Positions 1-10,544 of a stretch of DNA of 64,000 nucleotides are shown piece after piece. The stretch covers positions 1,302,001 through 1,366,000 of the forward strand of contig NZ_CP017181.1 in NCBI RefSeq assembly GCF_001729765.1. The letters run 5' to 3'. Below the pieces are notes generated by a model that was not told the origin of the DNA, did not search any database, and worked only from the letters and a program-made list of their open reading frames with translations. A program made the position numbers and the translations under genes. Source of the stretch: Enterobacter kobei. Its GTDB lineage: Bacteria > Pseudomonadota > Gammaproteobacteria > Enterobacterales > Enterobacteriaceae. Every line of letters starts with the position of its first letter. Position 1 is the stretch's first letter.

Positions 1-2
1 TC

Positions 3-2120
3 ACACTCTTCAACGTATACGCCCTGCAGCTCAGGCGCGAAGCCTGGTAGCAGGTTGATACCGTCTTCCAGCGCGGCAAAGTAGCGCAGCACGGAGCCGC
101 CCCAGACTTCGCCCGGGACAACGCACAGCACCCCAGGCGGATAAGGCAGGGCGCCTTCAGCGGCAATGCGGCCTTTCGCGTCGCGCAGGGAGACCAGTTC
201 GACTTCACCCCGCAGATACGCATAGTTCGCCTCCTGCGGGTTCATCATCACGCGCGGGAAGTGAGACTTGCGGAACATCTCTTTTTGCAGTTGCTTCACG
301 TTATGGCGGGCATAGAGATCGTGCATTTCCTGGCAAATCTGGCGCAGCGTGTAATCCGCGTAACGTTCCGGATGTTGTTTGTAGAGAGAAGGCAGGACCT
401 CTTTCAGCGGAACATCGCTCTCGAGCAGTTTTTCGAAGCGCACCAGCTGCGCCACCAGCTGCTGCAGTTTGCCCATATCTTCCGCAGGGGTGAGCAGGAA
501 CAGGATCGAGTTGAGATCGCATTTCTCCGGCACGATGCCGTTTTCACGCAGGAAGTTGGCGAGGATGGTGGCGGGCACGCCGAAATCCTCATACTCGCCG
601 GTGCGGGCGTTAATACCTGGCGTGGTCAGCAGGAGCTTGCACGGGTCGATAAAGTACTGGTGCTCGGCATAGCCCTCAAAAGCGTGCCAGTTTTCACCCG
701 GTACGAAGTGGAAGAAGCGCAGATCGGTGGCAATTTCCGCTGTGTCGAAGCTTTCCCACGGACGGCCATCCACCGTCTCCGGCACAAACGGACGAAGGTA
801 CTGGCAGTTCTCCAGGATCAGTTTGCGCGCTTCAATACCGTTAACCACGCAGTCCATCCACATGTTGCGACCGCTCTGACCTTCATGCATACGGGCGTTA
901 ATATCCAGCGCAGCAAACAGAGGGTAGAACGGGCTGGTTGAGGCGTGCATCATAAAAGCATTATTCAGCCGCTTGTGGGGTACATAGCGCTGCTGGCCTT
1001 TGATATGGCTGTCCTTTTTGTGGATCTGCGAGGTCTGCGAGAAGCCTGCCTGCTGTTTATGTACCGACTGGGTGACCAGAATTCCCGGGTCGTTTTCGTT
1101 CAGCTCCAGCAGCAGCGGCGAGCAATCTGCCATCATCGGGATAAACTGCTCGTAACCTACCCAGGCCGAGTCGAACAGGATGTAATCACACAGATGCCCA
1201 ATCTTATCCACCACCTGACGGGCGTTATAGATGGTGCCATCGTAGGTACCCAGCTGGATCACCGCCAGACGGAACGGGCGTGCATCGCGTGCACGACCTG
1301 GCGCCACCTCGGCTACCAACTCGCGCAGGTAGCTTTCCTCAAAGCAGTGCGCGTCAATACCACCAATAAAGCCGTACGGGTTGCGCGCGGTTTCCAGATA
1401 GACCGGTGTCGCGCCAGCCTGAAGAAGAGCGCCGTGATGGTTCGATTTGTGGTTATTACGGTCAAACAGCACCAGGTCGCCAGGGGTGAGCAGGGCGTTA
1501 AGGACCACTTTGTTGGATGAGGAGGTCCCATTCAGCACAAAGTAGGTCTTATCGGCATTAAAGACCTTTGCGGCATGTTGCTGCGCAATGCACGGCGCGC
1601 CTTCGTGGATCAGCAGATCGCCCATTGCCACGTCGGCGTTACACAGGTCGGAACGGAAAAGCGTTTCACCAAAGAAATCGACAAACTGATTGCCCGCAGG
1701 ATGACGGCGGAAGAATTGCCCCCCCTGATGCCCCGGGCAGTCAAATGCGCTGTTACCCTGTTTCACGTAGTCTACAAGGGCACGGAAAAACGGCGGTCGC
1801 AGCTGGGTTTCGTACTTCTGGGCCGCCGCTTCCAGCTGGCGGCCATAAAAATCGTTGCTGGTGTCTGAATGCTCAAATACGCCGTGAATGCGCGATAAAT
1901 AATCTGCCGGAATGATCTCTTCTTTATGCGTTGCGACAAAGACGGGAATGCCAAATCCGGTGGCTTCTATTTCTTCCAGTATGCCGCTGGAAATATCGCT
2001 AACGGCCAAAACAATGGCCGCGACGTCGATATAATCAGAAGCGCGGACATCCACAAGCTCACGCTGGGTGGTAAAGCAGTCCGGACATGCACGGCTGGCC
2101 GCGATTTTTAAACTTTTCAT
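3..2120 (-). CDS. speF: Inducible ornithine decarboxylase SpeF (3' end outside window)
   Basis: PLP-dependent decarboxylase converting ornithine to putrescine in the cytoplasm; part of the acid-stress and polyamine system, normally paired with the antiporter PotE, which would lie beyond the left edge. The reading frame is open from the ATG at 2118-2120 to the edge (706 codons); E. coli SpeF has about 732, so roughly 26 C-terminal residues are missing. The PLP lysine is K355 in the motif SVHKQQAG, and the N-terminal half carries CPGHQGG and NGTSSSNK. A purine-rich ribosome site (AAGAGAGAAAG) precedes the start. The gene is preceded by the leader ORF speFL, which is expected to control it. Codon use looks native. 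Confidence 0.97.
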   Translation of the reverse strand, partial: MKSLKIAASRACPDCFTTQRELVDVRASDYIDVAAIVLAVSDISSGILEEIEATGFGIPVFVATHKEEIIPADYLSRIHGVFEHSDTSNDFYGRQLEAAAQKYETQLRPPFFRALVDYVKQGNSAFDCPGHQGGQFFRRHPAGNQFVDFFGETLFRSDLCNADVAMGDLLIHEGAPCIAQQHAAKVFNADKTYFVLNGTSSSNKVVLNALLTPGDLVLFDRNNHKSNHHGALLQAGATPVYLETARNPYGFIGGIDAHCFEESYLRELVAEVAPGRARDARPFRLAVIQLGTYDGTIYNARQVVDKIGHLCDYILFDSAWVGYEQFIPMMADCSPLLLELNENDPGILVTQSVHKQQAGFSQTSQIHKKDSHIKGQQRYVPHKRLNNAFMMHASTSPFYPLFAALDINARMHEGQSGRNMWMDCVVNGIEARKLILENCQYLRPFVPETVDGRPWESFDTAEIATDLRFFHFVPGENWHAFEGYAEHQYFIDPCKLLLTTPGINARTGEYEDFGVPATILANFLRENGIVPEKCDLNSILFLLTPAEDMGKLQQLVAQLVRFEKLLESDVPLKEVLPSLYKQHPERYADYTLRQICQEMHDLYARHNVKQLQKEMFRKSHFPRVMMNPQEANYAYLRGEVELVSLRDAKGRIAAEGALPYPPGVLCVVPGEVWGGSVLRYFAALEDGINLLPGFAPELQGVYVEEC

Positions 2121-2305
2121 CTTTCTCTCTTTATTTTAGGTAATAAGCGTCCTTCGATTTCTTGTCAGAAAGAAATCGATAATTTTCCGGAAAAAAAGCA
2201 AGGTGTGGCCGCTGATTAAAATCAGTAAATTGCTTTTTGATGATTGAAATTCAGTCCGCCCGGTTGCAGATGAGTCTGAATTAAGTGGAATGAGCGCACG
2301 ACTTC

Positions 2306-2321
2306 ACAGGCAATGGCCTGT
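2306..2321 (-). promoter_or_regulatory. Stem-loop in the speFL-speF leader
   Basis: A perfect 6-bp stem (ACAGGC/GCCTGT) with a 4-nt loop lies between the speFL stop and the speF start, in a 254-nt untranslated stretch. In E. coli this stretch holds Rho-dependent termination and antitermination elements controlled by SpeFL. That this hairpin takes part here is inference. Confidence 0.4.
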
Positions 2322-2374
2322 AAAATAAGGTATTTCAGGATAACCTGTAAGCGAGTGCGCCAGAAGTCGAAGGA

Positions 2375-2479
2375 CTACCGGGCATTAAAGAGGTGAAAGT
2401 CAAAGCAGTTTCGGTGGGCAAACATCATGATATGTGTTGTCCGCCTTATATGGGGCATTAAGCGATTGTTGTTTTCCAT
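2375..2479 (-). CDS. speFL: SpeFL, ornithine-sensing leader peptide (34 aa)
   Basis: A small ORF upstream of speF on the same strand: ATG at 2477-2479, TAG stop at 2375-2377, 34 codons. It begins MENNNRLMPHIRRTTHIM and ends NCFDFHLFNAR. Length, the RRTTHIM core and the FDFHxFNAR C-terminus match E. coli SpeFL as I remember it. In E. coli the nascent peptide binds ornithine in the ribosome exit tunnel, stalls at its stop codon and lets transcription continue into speF. A good ribosome site (AAGGAAAA) sits just upstream. Compared with the remembered E. coli peptide, residues 5, 7, 19, 25 and 30 differ. The C-terminal ornithine-binding part is kept except for residue 30 (F to L). Confidence 0.9.
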   Translation of the reverse strand: MENNNRLMPHIRRTTHIMMFAHRNCFDFHLFNAR

Positions 2480-2758
2480 GTTTCATTTTCCTTTCAGTAA
2501 TTGAAAGCATGGTCATTTTATCCAGGAAAAAGGGATTAACTGTGAATCAGATCACCCTTAACCGATCATTTCAGAAATAATTAGTCGTTTTTGATGAATA
2601 ACGCAGATCAAAATGCTGATTTGTTGTTGAAGTGTTAATGATTGGTTTTGTTAATGTTTTAAACGAGAAAAAATAATCCATGGAATAATGTATTGATTAT
2701 TTTTTTAATATTGATCGGGAGGGTTTTTGATTATTTAGAAAATAATATGAATAGTTAT
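2480..2758. other. AT-rich intergenic region upstream of speFL, downstream of kdpE
   Basis: About 280 bases with long A/T runs, especially 2570-2758. It should contain the speFL-speF promoter (minus strand) and the end of the kdpE transcript. I see no clear factor-independent terminator after kdpE and no confident -35/-10 pair. Confidence 0.5.
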
Positions 2759-3436
2759 TCAAAGCATAAATCGATAACCGATACCGGTTTCAGTTAATAA
2801 ATGGCGAGGGCGAGCGGGATCGACTTCCAGTTTCTGACGAAGGTGACCCATATATATGCGCAAATAGTGACTATGTTCCACCGCGTTGGGTCCCCACACC
2901 TGACTCAACAGCTGGCGCTGTGTGAGAACCTTGCCGTGGTTATTAAGCAGCACGGCGAGCAGGCGGAATTCGATGGGGGTAAGATGGATTTCCTCTTCAC
3001 CGCGCACAATGCGCCGTGCGGCGAGGTCAACCCGAATATCACCAAACGTGTAGGTTGTGTCGGCAGGCGTGGTGGCGCTATGACGACGCAGCGCCACACG
3101 CAGGCGAGCCTGCAATTCGCCAATGCCAAAGGGTTTAATCAGATAGTCATCGGCGCCGGCATCCAGCGCGGCGATTTTATCCGTCTCTTCAGTACGGGCA
3201 GAGAGCACGAGAATCGGCATCTGGCTCCACTGACGAACCTCACGAATAAAATCGATGCCGTCGCCATCCGGCAGCCCAAGATCGAGGATCACCAGGTCCG
3301 GCTTGCGGGTGGCGGCTTCAATTAAACCCCGTTGAAGCGTACCCGCATCGTGAACGCGCAGACCGTCTCCTTCCAGCGCAGCGCGCAGAAAACGGCTAAT
3401 GGCGATCTCATCTTCGACAATCAGAACGTTAATCAC
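2759..3436 (-). CDS. kdpE: KdpE, response regulator of the kdp potassium operon
   Basis: OmpR/PhoB-type regulator of 225 aa, the usual length. The receiver domain (about 1-120) has the acidic pair E8/D9, phospho-acceptor D52 and K101 in the motif YLIKPF. The C-terminal winged helix (about 128-225) contains LTPIEFRLLAVL and ends in TGIGYRFML. It is phosphorylated by KdpD under potassium limitation or osmotic upshift and activates kdpFABC. Its start overlaps the end of kdpD by 4 nt, so the two are translationally coupled. A matching KdpE operator lies at 10627-10643. Confidence 0.97.
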   Translation of the reverse strand: MINVLIVEDEIAISRFLRAALEGDGLRVHDAGTLQRGLIEAATRKPDLVILDLGLPDGDGIDFIREVRQWSQMPILVLSARTEETDKIAALDAGADDYLIKPFGIGELQARLRVALRRHSATTPADTTYTFGDIRVDLAARRIVRGEEEIHLTPIEFRLLAVLLNNHGKVLTQRQLLSQVWGPNAVEHSHYLRIYMGHLRQKLEVDPARPRHLLTETGIGYRFML

Positions 3437-6120
3437 AAATCCTCGGGTAATTCATTCAGTTCTGGCGGGGTTTCCAGAGGAAGTGTAACACAAAAACGCG
3501 CGCCGCCTTCCGGACGATTCTCTGCGGAAATGGTTCCGCCATGGACGTCAACGATCGCCTGACAAATCGCCAGCCCGAGCCCAACGCCCGGAATGGCCGA
3601 CTCCTTGTTCCCGCGCGCGAATTTTTCGAAAATAGCCAGCTCCTGCCCGGCAGGAATGCCCGGTCCGGTATCCCAGACGTCAAGGTGAAGCGTGCCATCC
3701 TCTACCATCGCATCCACGCCAATCCGGGCACTTGAGCCGGCATATTTACCGGCATTTTCCAGCAGATTGATCAGCACCCGTTCAAACAAGGGGCCATCGA
3801 CGTGAATTAAGGTCAGGGGTTCAGGCATGTTCAGCGCGATATGCCGCCCACCGAGGCCGGGCTCCAGCATTTTCAGCGCGCTGCCTACCACTTCTTCCAG
3901 CGTGAGCCACTCTTTTTTGAGGTTAAATCCGCCCGACTGAATGCGCGCCATATCGAGCAGGTTATTCACCAGACGGGTGGTATTCAGCACGTGCTGGCGG
4001 ATTTCGCTGGCCTGAAGGGCGTGTTTAGACCCTTCCGCGGCCAGGTCCAGCGTCAGGATTTCTGACTGACCAAACAGAACGGTCAGCGGGGTCCGCAGGT
4101 CGTGCGACAGCGCCGCCAGCAGCGAGTTACGAATGCTTTCACGCTCGCTGGCCAGTCGGGCCTGTTCTTCACTGGCGGTAAGCGCCAGCCGTTCCAGCGC
4201 GCTGGCAACCAGCAGCGTAAAAGTCTCCAGCAGCCGCTGCTGCTCGGGGATCATCAGCTGACGCAAGTTTGAGGGCTCAACAATCACCAGCCCCTGATTT
4301 TTATCGGCGCTGCGTAGCGGCAGAATTTGATAGGGCACGCCGGGCAGGGTGTCGGTCCCTGCGCCCGCAGGTAACCCTTTATCAAAGCTCCAGCGCGCGA
4401 TGGCTTCGTCCCAGGGCGTCATGCCGGAGGCCGAGGTTAGCGGGCGCAGCTTACCGTGTTCGTCCGGGAGTAAAATCAGGTTGCTGGCATGAAACGTCGA
4501 GCGAATAAACTGCTCGCTGGTCTGCACAATATCCAGCGGGGTCCGACCCACCGCCAGCGATTTCGACATTTCATACAGATGCCGCGTGCGCTGTTCGCGG
4601 TAGCGGGCGATGCGCGCCTGGTAGCGCACGCCCGCCGTCAGATTGCCGATCACCAGCCCGACGGTGAGCATCACGGCAAAGGTCAGGATGTACTGTACGT
4701 CCGACACAGCGAGCGTCCCGCGAGGGGCAATAAAGAACAGATCAAAGCTGATGACGTTAATCACCGTTGCCAGCACCGACGGCCAGCGTCCGTAAAAGAG
4801 CGCCACCACCACCACGCCAAGGAGGTAGATCATCACCAGGTTGGCCGCGTCGAAGGCAATCAGCCATTTGCTGGCAATGATCGTGATCAGGGCGCAGAGC
4901 ACGACGGCCACCAGGCAGCCGCGAAGCTGAATGCGCCATTTATCACTGAAAGTACGGCTGTCCGGGGCGCGGCTGGGAAGGGGGGTGGGTTTATCATCCA
5001 GCGCCACGATCACCAGGTCCAGATCCGGCCCGCGGCGGGCCAGTTTGTCGGCAAAGGATTCACGGCTAAACCAGCGACGATGCTGGCGACGGCCAATGAC
5101 GATTTTCCCCAGGTTATGCTCCCGGGCGTAGCGCAGAATGGCTTTATCTTCCTGAGGATCGGAAAGGGTCGCGGTTTCGGCACCCAGCTCCTGCGCCAGG
5201 CGCAGCGAACTCAGAATCGCGCGGCGCTGGTTTTCGGGCAGGGCATGAAGCTGCGGCGTTTCGACATACACCGCATGCCAGACGCTGCCAAATTTGGCGG
5301 CCAGACGCGCGGCGGTGCGGACAAGTTTTTCGTTACCGCTGCCGTGCCCCACGCACAGCAGGATGGCATCCCGCGTATGCCAGACGCGTTCCTGGCCCTG
5401 CAAATCGCGCCAGGCACGCATCTGATCGTCAACGCGATCGGCAGTACGGCGCAGAGCCAGTTCGCGCAGGGCAATCAGGTTGCCTTTGCGGAAGAAATGT
5501 TCGATGGCACGCTCGGCCTGTCCGGCAATATAGACTTTGCCTTCGTGCAGGCGCTGGCGCAAATCATCCGGCGGCAGGTCGACCAGCACCACTTCGTCAG
5601 CGGAATCGAAGAAAGGGTCGGGCACCGTCTCGCGCACCTGAATGCCGGTCACGCCGCTGACCACATCGTTCAGGCTTTCCAGATGCTGCACGTTAACCGT
5701 CGTGAAAACATCAATGCCAGCTTCAAGTAATTCTTCCACATCCTGCCAGCGCTTGGGGTGACGCGAGCCTGGCGCATTGCTGTGCGCCAGTTCGTCCATC
5801 AGGATAAGCGCTGGACGGCGGGCGAGGGCGGCATCAATATCAAACTCAGTGACTAAACGACCCCGATGGCTGATGCGGCGGGGCGGCTGGGTGGCAAGCC
5901 CCTTCAGCAGCGATGCCGTCTCTTTACGTCCGTGGGTTTCAACCACGCCGATCAGTATATCGAGCCCCTGCGCCCGAAGCCGCTGGGCTTCCGTCAGCAT
6001 GGCGAAGGTTTTCCCGACACCCGCGCAGGCGCCAAAGAAAATTTTCAGTTTGCCGCGATGGGCTTCAGCCGTCTGTTCAAGCAGCCTGTCCGGATCCGGG
6101 CGCATGGGCTCGTCGGTCAT
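3433..6120 (-). CDS. kdpD: KdpD, potassium/osmotic sensor histidine kinase
   Basis: Large inner-membrane sensor kinase, 895 aa (E. coli 894). The N-terminal KdpD domain has a Walker A-like GACAGVGKT at residues 30-38, followed by a universal-stress-protein-like domain. Around residues 400-500 there are four closely spaced membrane segments, then a GAF-like region. The dimerisation domain carries the phospho-histidine in ALSHDLRTPL (about residue 673), and the ATPase domain has N, G1 (DTGPGI) and G2 (GVGLGLAIC) boxes. It abuts kdpC with no gap and overlaps kdpE by 4 nt. It phosphorylates and dephosphorylates KdpE. Confidence 0.97.
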   Translation of the reverse strand: MTDEPMRPDPDRLLEQTAEAHRGKLKIFFGACAGVGKTFAMLTEAQRLRAQGLDILIGVVETHGRKETASLLKGLATQPPRRISHRGRLVTEFDIDAALARRPALILMDELAHSNAPGSRHPKRWQDVEELLEAGIDVFTTVNVQHLESLNDVVSGVTGIQVRETVPDPFFDSADEVVLVDLPPDDLRQRLHEGKVYIAGQAERAIEHFFRKGNLIALRELALRRTADRVDDQMRAWRDLQGQERVWHTRDAILLCVGHGSGNEKLVRTAARLAAKFGSVWHAVYVETPQLHALPENQRRAILSSLRLAQELGAETATLSDPQEDKAILRYAREHNLGKIVIGRRQHRRWFSRESFADKLARRGPDLDLVIVALDDKPTPLPSRAPDSRTFSDKWRIQLRGCLVAVVLCALITIIASKWLIAFDAANLVMIYLLGVVVVALFYGRWPSVLATVINVISFDLFFIAPRGTLAVSDVQYILTFAVMLTVGLVIGNLTAGVRYQARIARYREQRTRHLYEMSKSLAVGRTPLDIVQTSEQFIRSTFHASNLILLPDEHGKLRPLTSASGMTPWDEAIARWSFDKGLPAGAGTDTLPGVPYQILPLRSADKNQGLVIVEPSNLRQLMIPEQQRLLETFTLLVASALERLALTASEEQARLASERESIRNSLLAALSHDLRTPLTVLFGQSEILTLDLAAEGSKHALQASEIRQHVLNTTRLVNNLLDMARIQSGGFNLKKEWLTLEEVVGSALKMLEPGLGGRHIALNMPEPLTLIHVDGPLFERVLINLLENAGKYAGSSARIGVDAMVEDGTLHLDVWDTGPGIPAGQELAIFEKFARGNKESAIPGVGLGLAICQAIVDVHGGTISAENRPEGGARFCVTLPLETPPELNELPEDL

Positions 6121-6705
6121 TTAGTTTTTCCTTAGCGCGTCCAGCGCCAGATTCAGCTCAACAATATTCACTACCGGCATGCCGATATAGCTGACCAGCG
6201 GCTTTTGTGTGTGTTCTGCCATCAGTTTGCTCACCTGTTCAACACTCAATTGACGGGCGGCGGCAACGCGCGGGATCTGCCACGCCACCGCTGCCGGCGT
6301 CAGGCTATAGTCCAGCCCGCTGGCTGAGGCGGTGACCAGCTCCACGGGAACCTCGCGGCTGGCCTGTGGGTTGGCGGCGCGCAGGGCGGCCACACGCTCG
6401 GCGACGGCTTTGTCCAGCGCCGGGTTGCTGCCCGCCAGGTTACTGCCGCCGGATGCCATCGGATTATACGGGCTTTCGGCAGTGGCGGAAGGGCGTCCCT
6501 GGAAGTAGCGAGCGTCCGTAAAGCTCTGGCCAATCAGGCGCGAACCGCGGTTTTCACCGTTTTGCATAATCAGCGAGCCGTTAGCCTGATCCTTAAACCA
6601 CCACTGGCCCAGGGCGGTGGTGACCAGCGGGTAGAGCCCCCCGGTAATCAGCGACAGCAGAATAAACAGAAGTATAGCGGGGCGTAACATCGTCATTTGA
6701 TTCAC
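6121..6705 (-). CDS. kdpC: KdpC, potassium-transporting ATPase subunit C
   Basis: 194-aa subunit of the high-affinity K+ pump KdpFABC. One N-terminal membrane helix (about residues 8-30) is followed by a periplasmic domain with the family motifs GSRLIGQSF and SGLDYSLTP. It follows kdpB after 3 nt and abuts kdpD directly. In the complex it lies against KdpA and is thought to raise nucleotide or K+ affinity. Confidence 0.96.
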   Translation of the reverse strand: MNQMTMLRPAILLFILLSLITGGLYPLVTTALGQWWFKDQANGSLIMQNGENRGSRLIGQSFTDARYFQGRPSATAESPYNPMASGGSNLAGSNPALDKAVAERVAALRAANPQASREVPVELVTASASGLDYSLTPAAVAWQIPRVAAARQLSVEQVSKLMAEHTQKPLVSYIGMPVVNIVELNLALDALRKN

Positions 6706-6708
6706 CTT

Positions 6709-8757
6709 TTAAACCAGCCCGAACAGGGTCAACAGCAGATCGATAGCCTTGATACCGATGAAGGGCACCACCAGCCCACCCAGGCCGTAAATCCACAGGT
6801 TGCGGCGCAGCATGGCGGCCGCCGTGAGCGGCTTGTAGCTCACGCCTTTCAGCGCCAGCGGGATCAGGAAGACAATAATCAGGGCGTTAAAGATTACCGC
6901 GCTCAGAATGGCCGATGCCGGGGAGTGCAGGTGCATTACGTTCAGGGCGTTTAATTGCGGATAGGTCGCAGCAAACGCGGCCGGAATGATGGCGAAATAT
7001 TTCGCCACATCGTTAGCGATGCTGAACGTGGTCAGCGAGCCGCGCGTCATCAGCATCTGCTTACCAATGTGCACGACTTCAATCAGCTTGGTCGGGTTAG
7101 AGTCGAGATCGACCATGTTGCCCGCCTCTTTTGCCGCCTGGGTACCGGAGTTCATTGCCACCGCCACGTCGGCCTGCGCCAGGGCAGGGGCATCGTTGGT
7201 CCCGTCACCGGTCATCGCGACCAGACGCCCTTCCGCCTGATACTGACGAATCAAGGCCAGTTTGGCTTCCGGTGTAGCTTCGGAAAGAAAATCATCCACT
7301 CCCGCTTCGGCAGCAATCGCCGCGGCGGTCAGGCGGTTATCCCCGGTGATCATCACCGTTTTGATCCCCATTTTACGCAGCTGGGCAAAGCGTTCTTTGA
7401 TGCCGCCTTTGACGATATCCTTCAGGGCAATCACCCCCAGCACATTTGCGCCTTCAGCCACCACCAGCGGCGTTGCCCCCTGACGGGCCACGCTTTCCAC
7501 CAGGCTATCCACTTCGGGTGGGAAGTGACCGTTATTAGCCTCAATGTGGCGACGAATGGCGTCAACCGAGCCTTTACGGATCATCCGGTCCTGAATATTA
7601 ATGCCGCTCATCCGGGTCTGTGCCGTGAAGGGCACGAAAGTGGCATGCAGGCTCTGAACGTCGCGCTGGCGCAGGTTAAAGCGCTGTTTGGCAAGAATCA
7701 CAATGCTGCGACCTTCCGGAGTTTCGTCGGCAAGCGATGAGAGCTGTGCGGCATCTGCCAGCGTTTTTTCATCCACGCCAGGTGCGGGTAAGAAGTCTGA
7801 TGCCTGACGGTTACCGAGGGTGATGGTCCCGGTTTTATCAAGCAGCAGAACGTCTACATCGCCCGCCGCTTCAACGGCACGTCCGCTGGTGGCAATAACG
7901 TTGGCACCGAGCATACGGCTCATACCGGCCACGCCGATGGCCGACAGCAGGCCGCCGATAGTGGTGGGGATCAGGCAGACCAGCAGCGCCACCAGCACCG
8001 TGACGGTGACCGCCGTACCGCCATAAGTGGAGAACGGCCACAGGGTCGCGGTTGCCAGCAGGAAGACGAGGGTCAACGCGACCAGCAGGATGGTCAGGGC
8101 AATCTCGTTGGGGGTTTTACGACGCTGGGCGCCTTCCACCATGGCGATCATCCGGTCAAGGAAGGTTTCACCTGGGTTAACGCTACACTGGATCACCAGC
8201 CAGTCGGAGAGTATGCGCGTCCCCCCCGTTACGGAGGCGAAATCGCCGCCGGATTCACGGATAACCGGGGCGGATTCCCCGGTGATGGCGCTTTCGTCCA
8301 CCGACGCGCCACCTTCAATCACTTCCCCGTCGCACGGGATAATATCGCCAGCTTCGACCAGCACCACATCGCCTTTGCGCAGTTCATCCGCCGGAACGTG
8401 GTCCATCTGCGCACCGTATTTTGGTTCACGTAACTTGCGTGCGAAGGCGGTCTTTTTTACCCCTTTCAGGCTGTTGGCCTGGGCTTTACTCCGGCCTTCC
8501 GCCAGCGCTTCCGCAAAGTTGGCAAACAGCACGGTAAACCACAGCCACAGGCTAATGGCGCCGGTAAACATCGCATTTCCCGGCATGTGGCCCGTTCCCA
8601 TGGCAATCGCCAGTGCGGTGGTCAGGACGCTTCCCGCCCAGACAATAAACATCACCGGGTTGTGCCACTGCACGCGCGGGCTCAGTTTTTTCACCGCATC
8701 CATGAGCGCCTGACGAACTAATGACGGTTCGAACAGGGCCAGTTGTTTACGACTCAT
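6709..8757 (-). CDS. kdpB: KdpB, catalytic P-type ATPase subunit
   Basis: 682 aa, the same length as in E. coli. It is the P-type ATPase that powers KdpA. Visible motifs are the actuator TGES (in AITGESAPV), the phosphorylation site DKTGTIT (aspartate near residue 307), and the hinge [17 protein letters not shown]. Several membrane helices flank these, the last near the C-terminus. It lies between kdpA (18-nt gap) and kdpC (3-nt gap). Confidence 0.97.
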   Translation of the reverse strand: MSRKQLALFEPSLVRQALMDAVKKLSPRVQWHNPVMFIVWAGSVLTTALAIAMGTGHMPGNAMFTGAISLWLWFTVLFANFAEALAEGRSKAQANSLKGVKKTAFARKLREPKYGAQMDHVPADELRKGDVVLVEAGDIIPCDGEVIEGGASVDESAITGESAPVIRESGGDFASVTGGTRILSDWLVIQCSVNPGETFLDRMIAMVEGAQRRKTPNEIALTILLVALTLVFLLATATLWPFSTYGGTAVTVTVLVALLVCLIPTTIGGLLSAIGVAGMSRMLGANVIATSGRAVEAAGDVDVLLLDKTGTITLGNRQASDFLPAPGVDEKTLADAAQLSSLADETPEGRSIVILAKQRFNLRQRDVQSLHATFVPFTAQTRMSGINIQDRMIRKGSVDAIRRHIEANNGHFPPEVDSLVESVARQGATPLVVAEGANVLGVIALKDIVKGGIKERFAQLRKMGIKTVMITGDNRLTAAAIAAEAGVDDFLSEATPEAKLALIRQYQAEGRLVAMTGDGTNDAPALAQADVAVAMNSGTQAAKEAGNMVDLDSNPTKLIEVVHIGKQMLMTRGSLTTFSIANDVAKYFAIIPAAFAATYPQLNALNVMHLHSPASAILSAVIFNALIIVFLIPLALKGVSYKPLTAAAMLRRNLWIYGLGGLVVPFIGIKAIDLLLTLFGLV

Positions 8758-8775
8758 GACAAATTCTCCGCAAAA

Positions 8776-10455
8776 TCAGCGTAAAGAGAGGTATTCCGCG
8801 ACCGGGCCTAACGCGAGGGCGGGGATAAAGGTCAGGGCACCAACCAGTAACACGGTGCCTGTGAGCAGGCCGATAAACAGCGCGCCGTGGGTCGGTAATG
8901 TTCCGGTGGTGGTCGGTTGAATTTTTTTATTCACCAGCGATCCGGCAATCGCCATGACCGGCACAATGATCCCGAAACGACCCACGAACATGCAGAACGC
9001 CAGCAGACAGTTCCAGAACGGTGAGTTGGCACTTAAGCCTGCAAAGGCACTGCCGTTGTTGTTGGCGGCAGAGGAGACGGCATACAGCACTTCGCTAAAG
9101 CCGTGAATACCCGGGTTAAAGATGCCGCTGCGTCCGGCCTCGGTCATCAGCGCTAGTGCGGAGCCGAGCAGTACGAGGGCAGGGGTTACCAGAATCGCCA
9201 GCGCGGTTAATTTCATCTCGCGAACGTCGATTTTTTTACCGAGGTATTCCGGGGTACGACCAATCATCAGACCGGCAATAAACACCGCCAGCATCACGAA
9301 CAACAGCATGCCGTAAAGACCTGAACCCACGCCGCCAAATACCACCTCGCCAATCTGCATCAGCCACATTGGGATCATTCCGCCCAGTGCGGTGAAGGAG
9401 TCATGCATGGCATTCACCGCCCCGCACGAGGCCGCCGTGGTGACCACCGCATAGAGGCTGCTGGCGAGAATGCCAAAGCGGCTCTCTTTACCTTCCATAT
9501 TGATATTGCTGTTAGCCCCAAGCTGCATGAAATGGCTATTGCCGTTCCATTCAGCCCACATCACCAGCGCAACGCAGACCACGAAGATTAACGACATGGT
9601 CCAGAGCAGGGTGCGCCCCTGCCGGCGATCGTTGACGACATCACCAAAGGCAAAGCAGAGTGCGGTGGGGATCAGGAAAATCGCCAGCATCTGCACAAAA
9701 TTGGTCAGGGCAGTCGGGTTTTCAAACGGATGCGATGAGTTGGCGTTGAAGAAGCCGCCGCCGTTGGTGCCGAGCATCTTGATGGCTTCCTGCGACGCCA
9801 CGGGCCCCATCGGCAGGAGCTGTTTTGCCCCTTCCAGTGAGGTATAAGGGGTGTATGGCAGCAGGTTTTGCAGGCTACCTTGCTGAATAAAGAACAGCGC
9901 GATCAGCAGCGCAATTGGCAGCAATATCCACAGCGTGATGCGCGTCAGATCCACCCACGCGTTACCCAGGGTACTGATTTTCTGACGAGCAAACGCGCGC
10001 GTCAGCGCGAAGATCACAGCGATACCGCTGGCAGCCGAGAGGAAGTTCTGGACGGTTAATCCCGCCATCTGGCTGAAATAGCTCAGCGTGGTTTCACCCG
10101 CATAGGACTGCCAGTTGGTGTTGGTGACAAAGCTGACTGCCGTATTCAGCGCAAGATGCCAGGACAGACCCGGTAATTGTTGCGGATTCAGCGGCAGACT
10201 CCCCTGCAGCATCAGCAGGGTAAAAAGTGCAATCAGCCCAACAATATTCAGCAGCAGAATGGCAAAAAGATATTCACGCCAGCTCATCTCGCGATCGTCT
10301 ATTCCCAGTACACGCCAGATCCCTTTTTCAACGCTTCCCGTACCAGGCAGGGGGACGTTGTTGATAAGCCTTGCCAGCCCCATTCCCAGTGGCCTTGCCA
10401 GAACGAACAACGCCAGTAAGAAGCTGGCAATAAGCAAAAACGCCTGAGCAGCCAT
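8776..10455 (-). CDS. kdpA: KdpA, potassium-binding channel-like subunit
   Basis: Polytopic inner-membrane protein of 559 aa (E. coli 557). It belongs to the superfamily of K+ transporters with four pseudo-repeats of a pore loop. Filter-like segments include [18 protein letters not shown] and [12 protein letters not shown]. It binds K+ and passes it towards KdpB. The start codon shares one base with the stop of kdpF (TGATG), showing tight coupling. Confidence 0.97.
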   Translation of the reverse strand: MAAQAFLLIASFLLALFVLARPLGMGLARLINNVPLPGTGSVEKGIWRVLGIDDREMSWREYLFAILLLNIVGLIALFTLLMLQGSLPLNPQQLPGLSWHLALNTAVSFVTNTNWQSYAGETTLSYFSQMAGLTVQNFLSAASGIAVIFALTRAFARQKISTLGNAWVDLTRITLWILLPIALLIALFFIQQGSLQNLLPYTPYTSLEGAKQLLPMGPVASQEAIKMLGTNGGGFFNANSSHPFENPTALTNFVQMLAIFLIPTALCFAFGDVVNDRRQGRTLLWTMSLIFVVCVALVMWAEWNGNSHFMQLGANSNINMEGKESRFGILASSLYAVVTTAASCGAVNAMHDSFTALGGMIPMWLMQIGEVVFGGVGSGLYGMLLFVMLAVFIAGLMIGRTPEYLGKKIDVREMKLTALAILVTPALVLLGSALALMTEAGRSGIFNPGIHGFSEVLYAVSSAANNNGSAFAGLSANSPFWNCLLAFCMFVGRFGIIVPVMAIAGSLVNKKIQPTTTGTLPTHGALFIGLLTGTVLLVGALTFIPALALGPVAEYLSLR

Positions 10456-10544
10456 CAGAATGCCTCCGCATTAATCAGGGCATAAACCAGATAACCCAAT
10501 AACAGGAACACCAGCACGATGCCGGCAATAAGACCTGCACTCAC
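10455..10544 (-). CDS. kdpF: KdpF, 29-aa lipid-like stabilising subunit
   Basis: A single-helix membrane peptide that stabilises the KdpABC complex. The start is the GTG at 10542-10544, preceded by GGAGG with good spacing. The product begins (V/M)SAGLIAGIV and ends [11 protein letters not shown], matching E. coli KdpF apart from a few residues near the N-terminus. The frame stays open upstream, but that longer reading has no matching family member. First gene of the operon, one-base overlap with kdpA. Confidence 0.95.
   Translation of the reverse strand: MSAGLIAGIVLVFLLLGYLVYALINAEAF

Noticed and set aside
4489..5730. 413-codon plus-strand ORF opposite kdpD
   Set aside because: Antisense to a highly conserved gene, with no recognisable domain. 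Long antisense frames are common in GC-rich enterobacterial genes.
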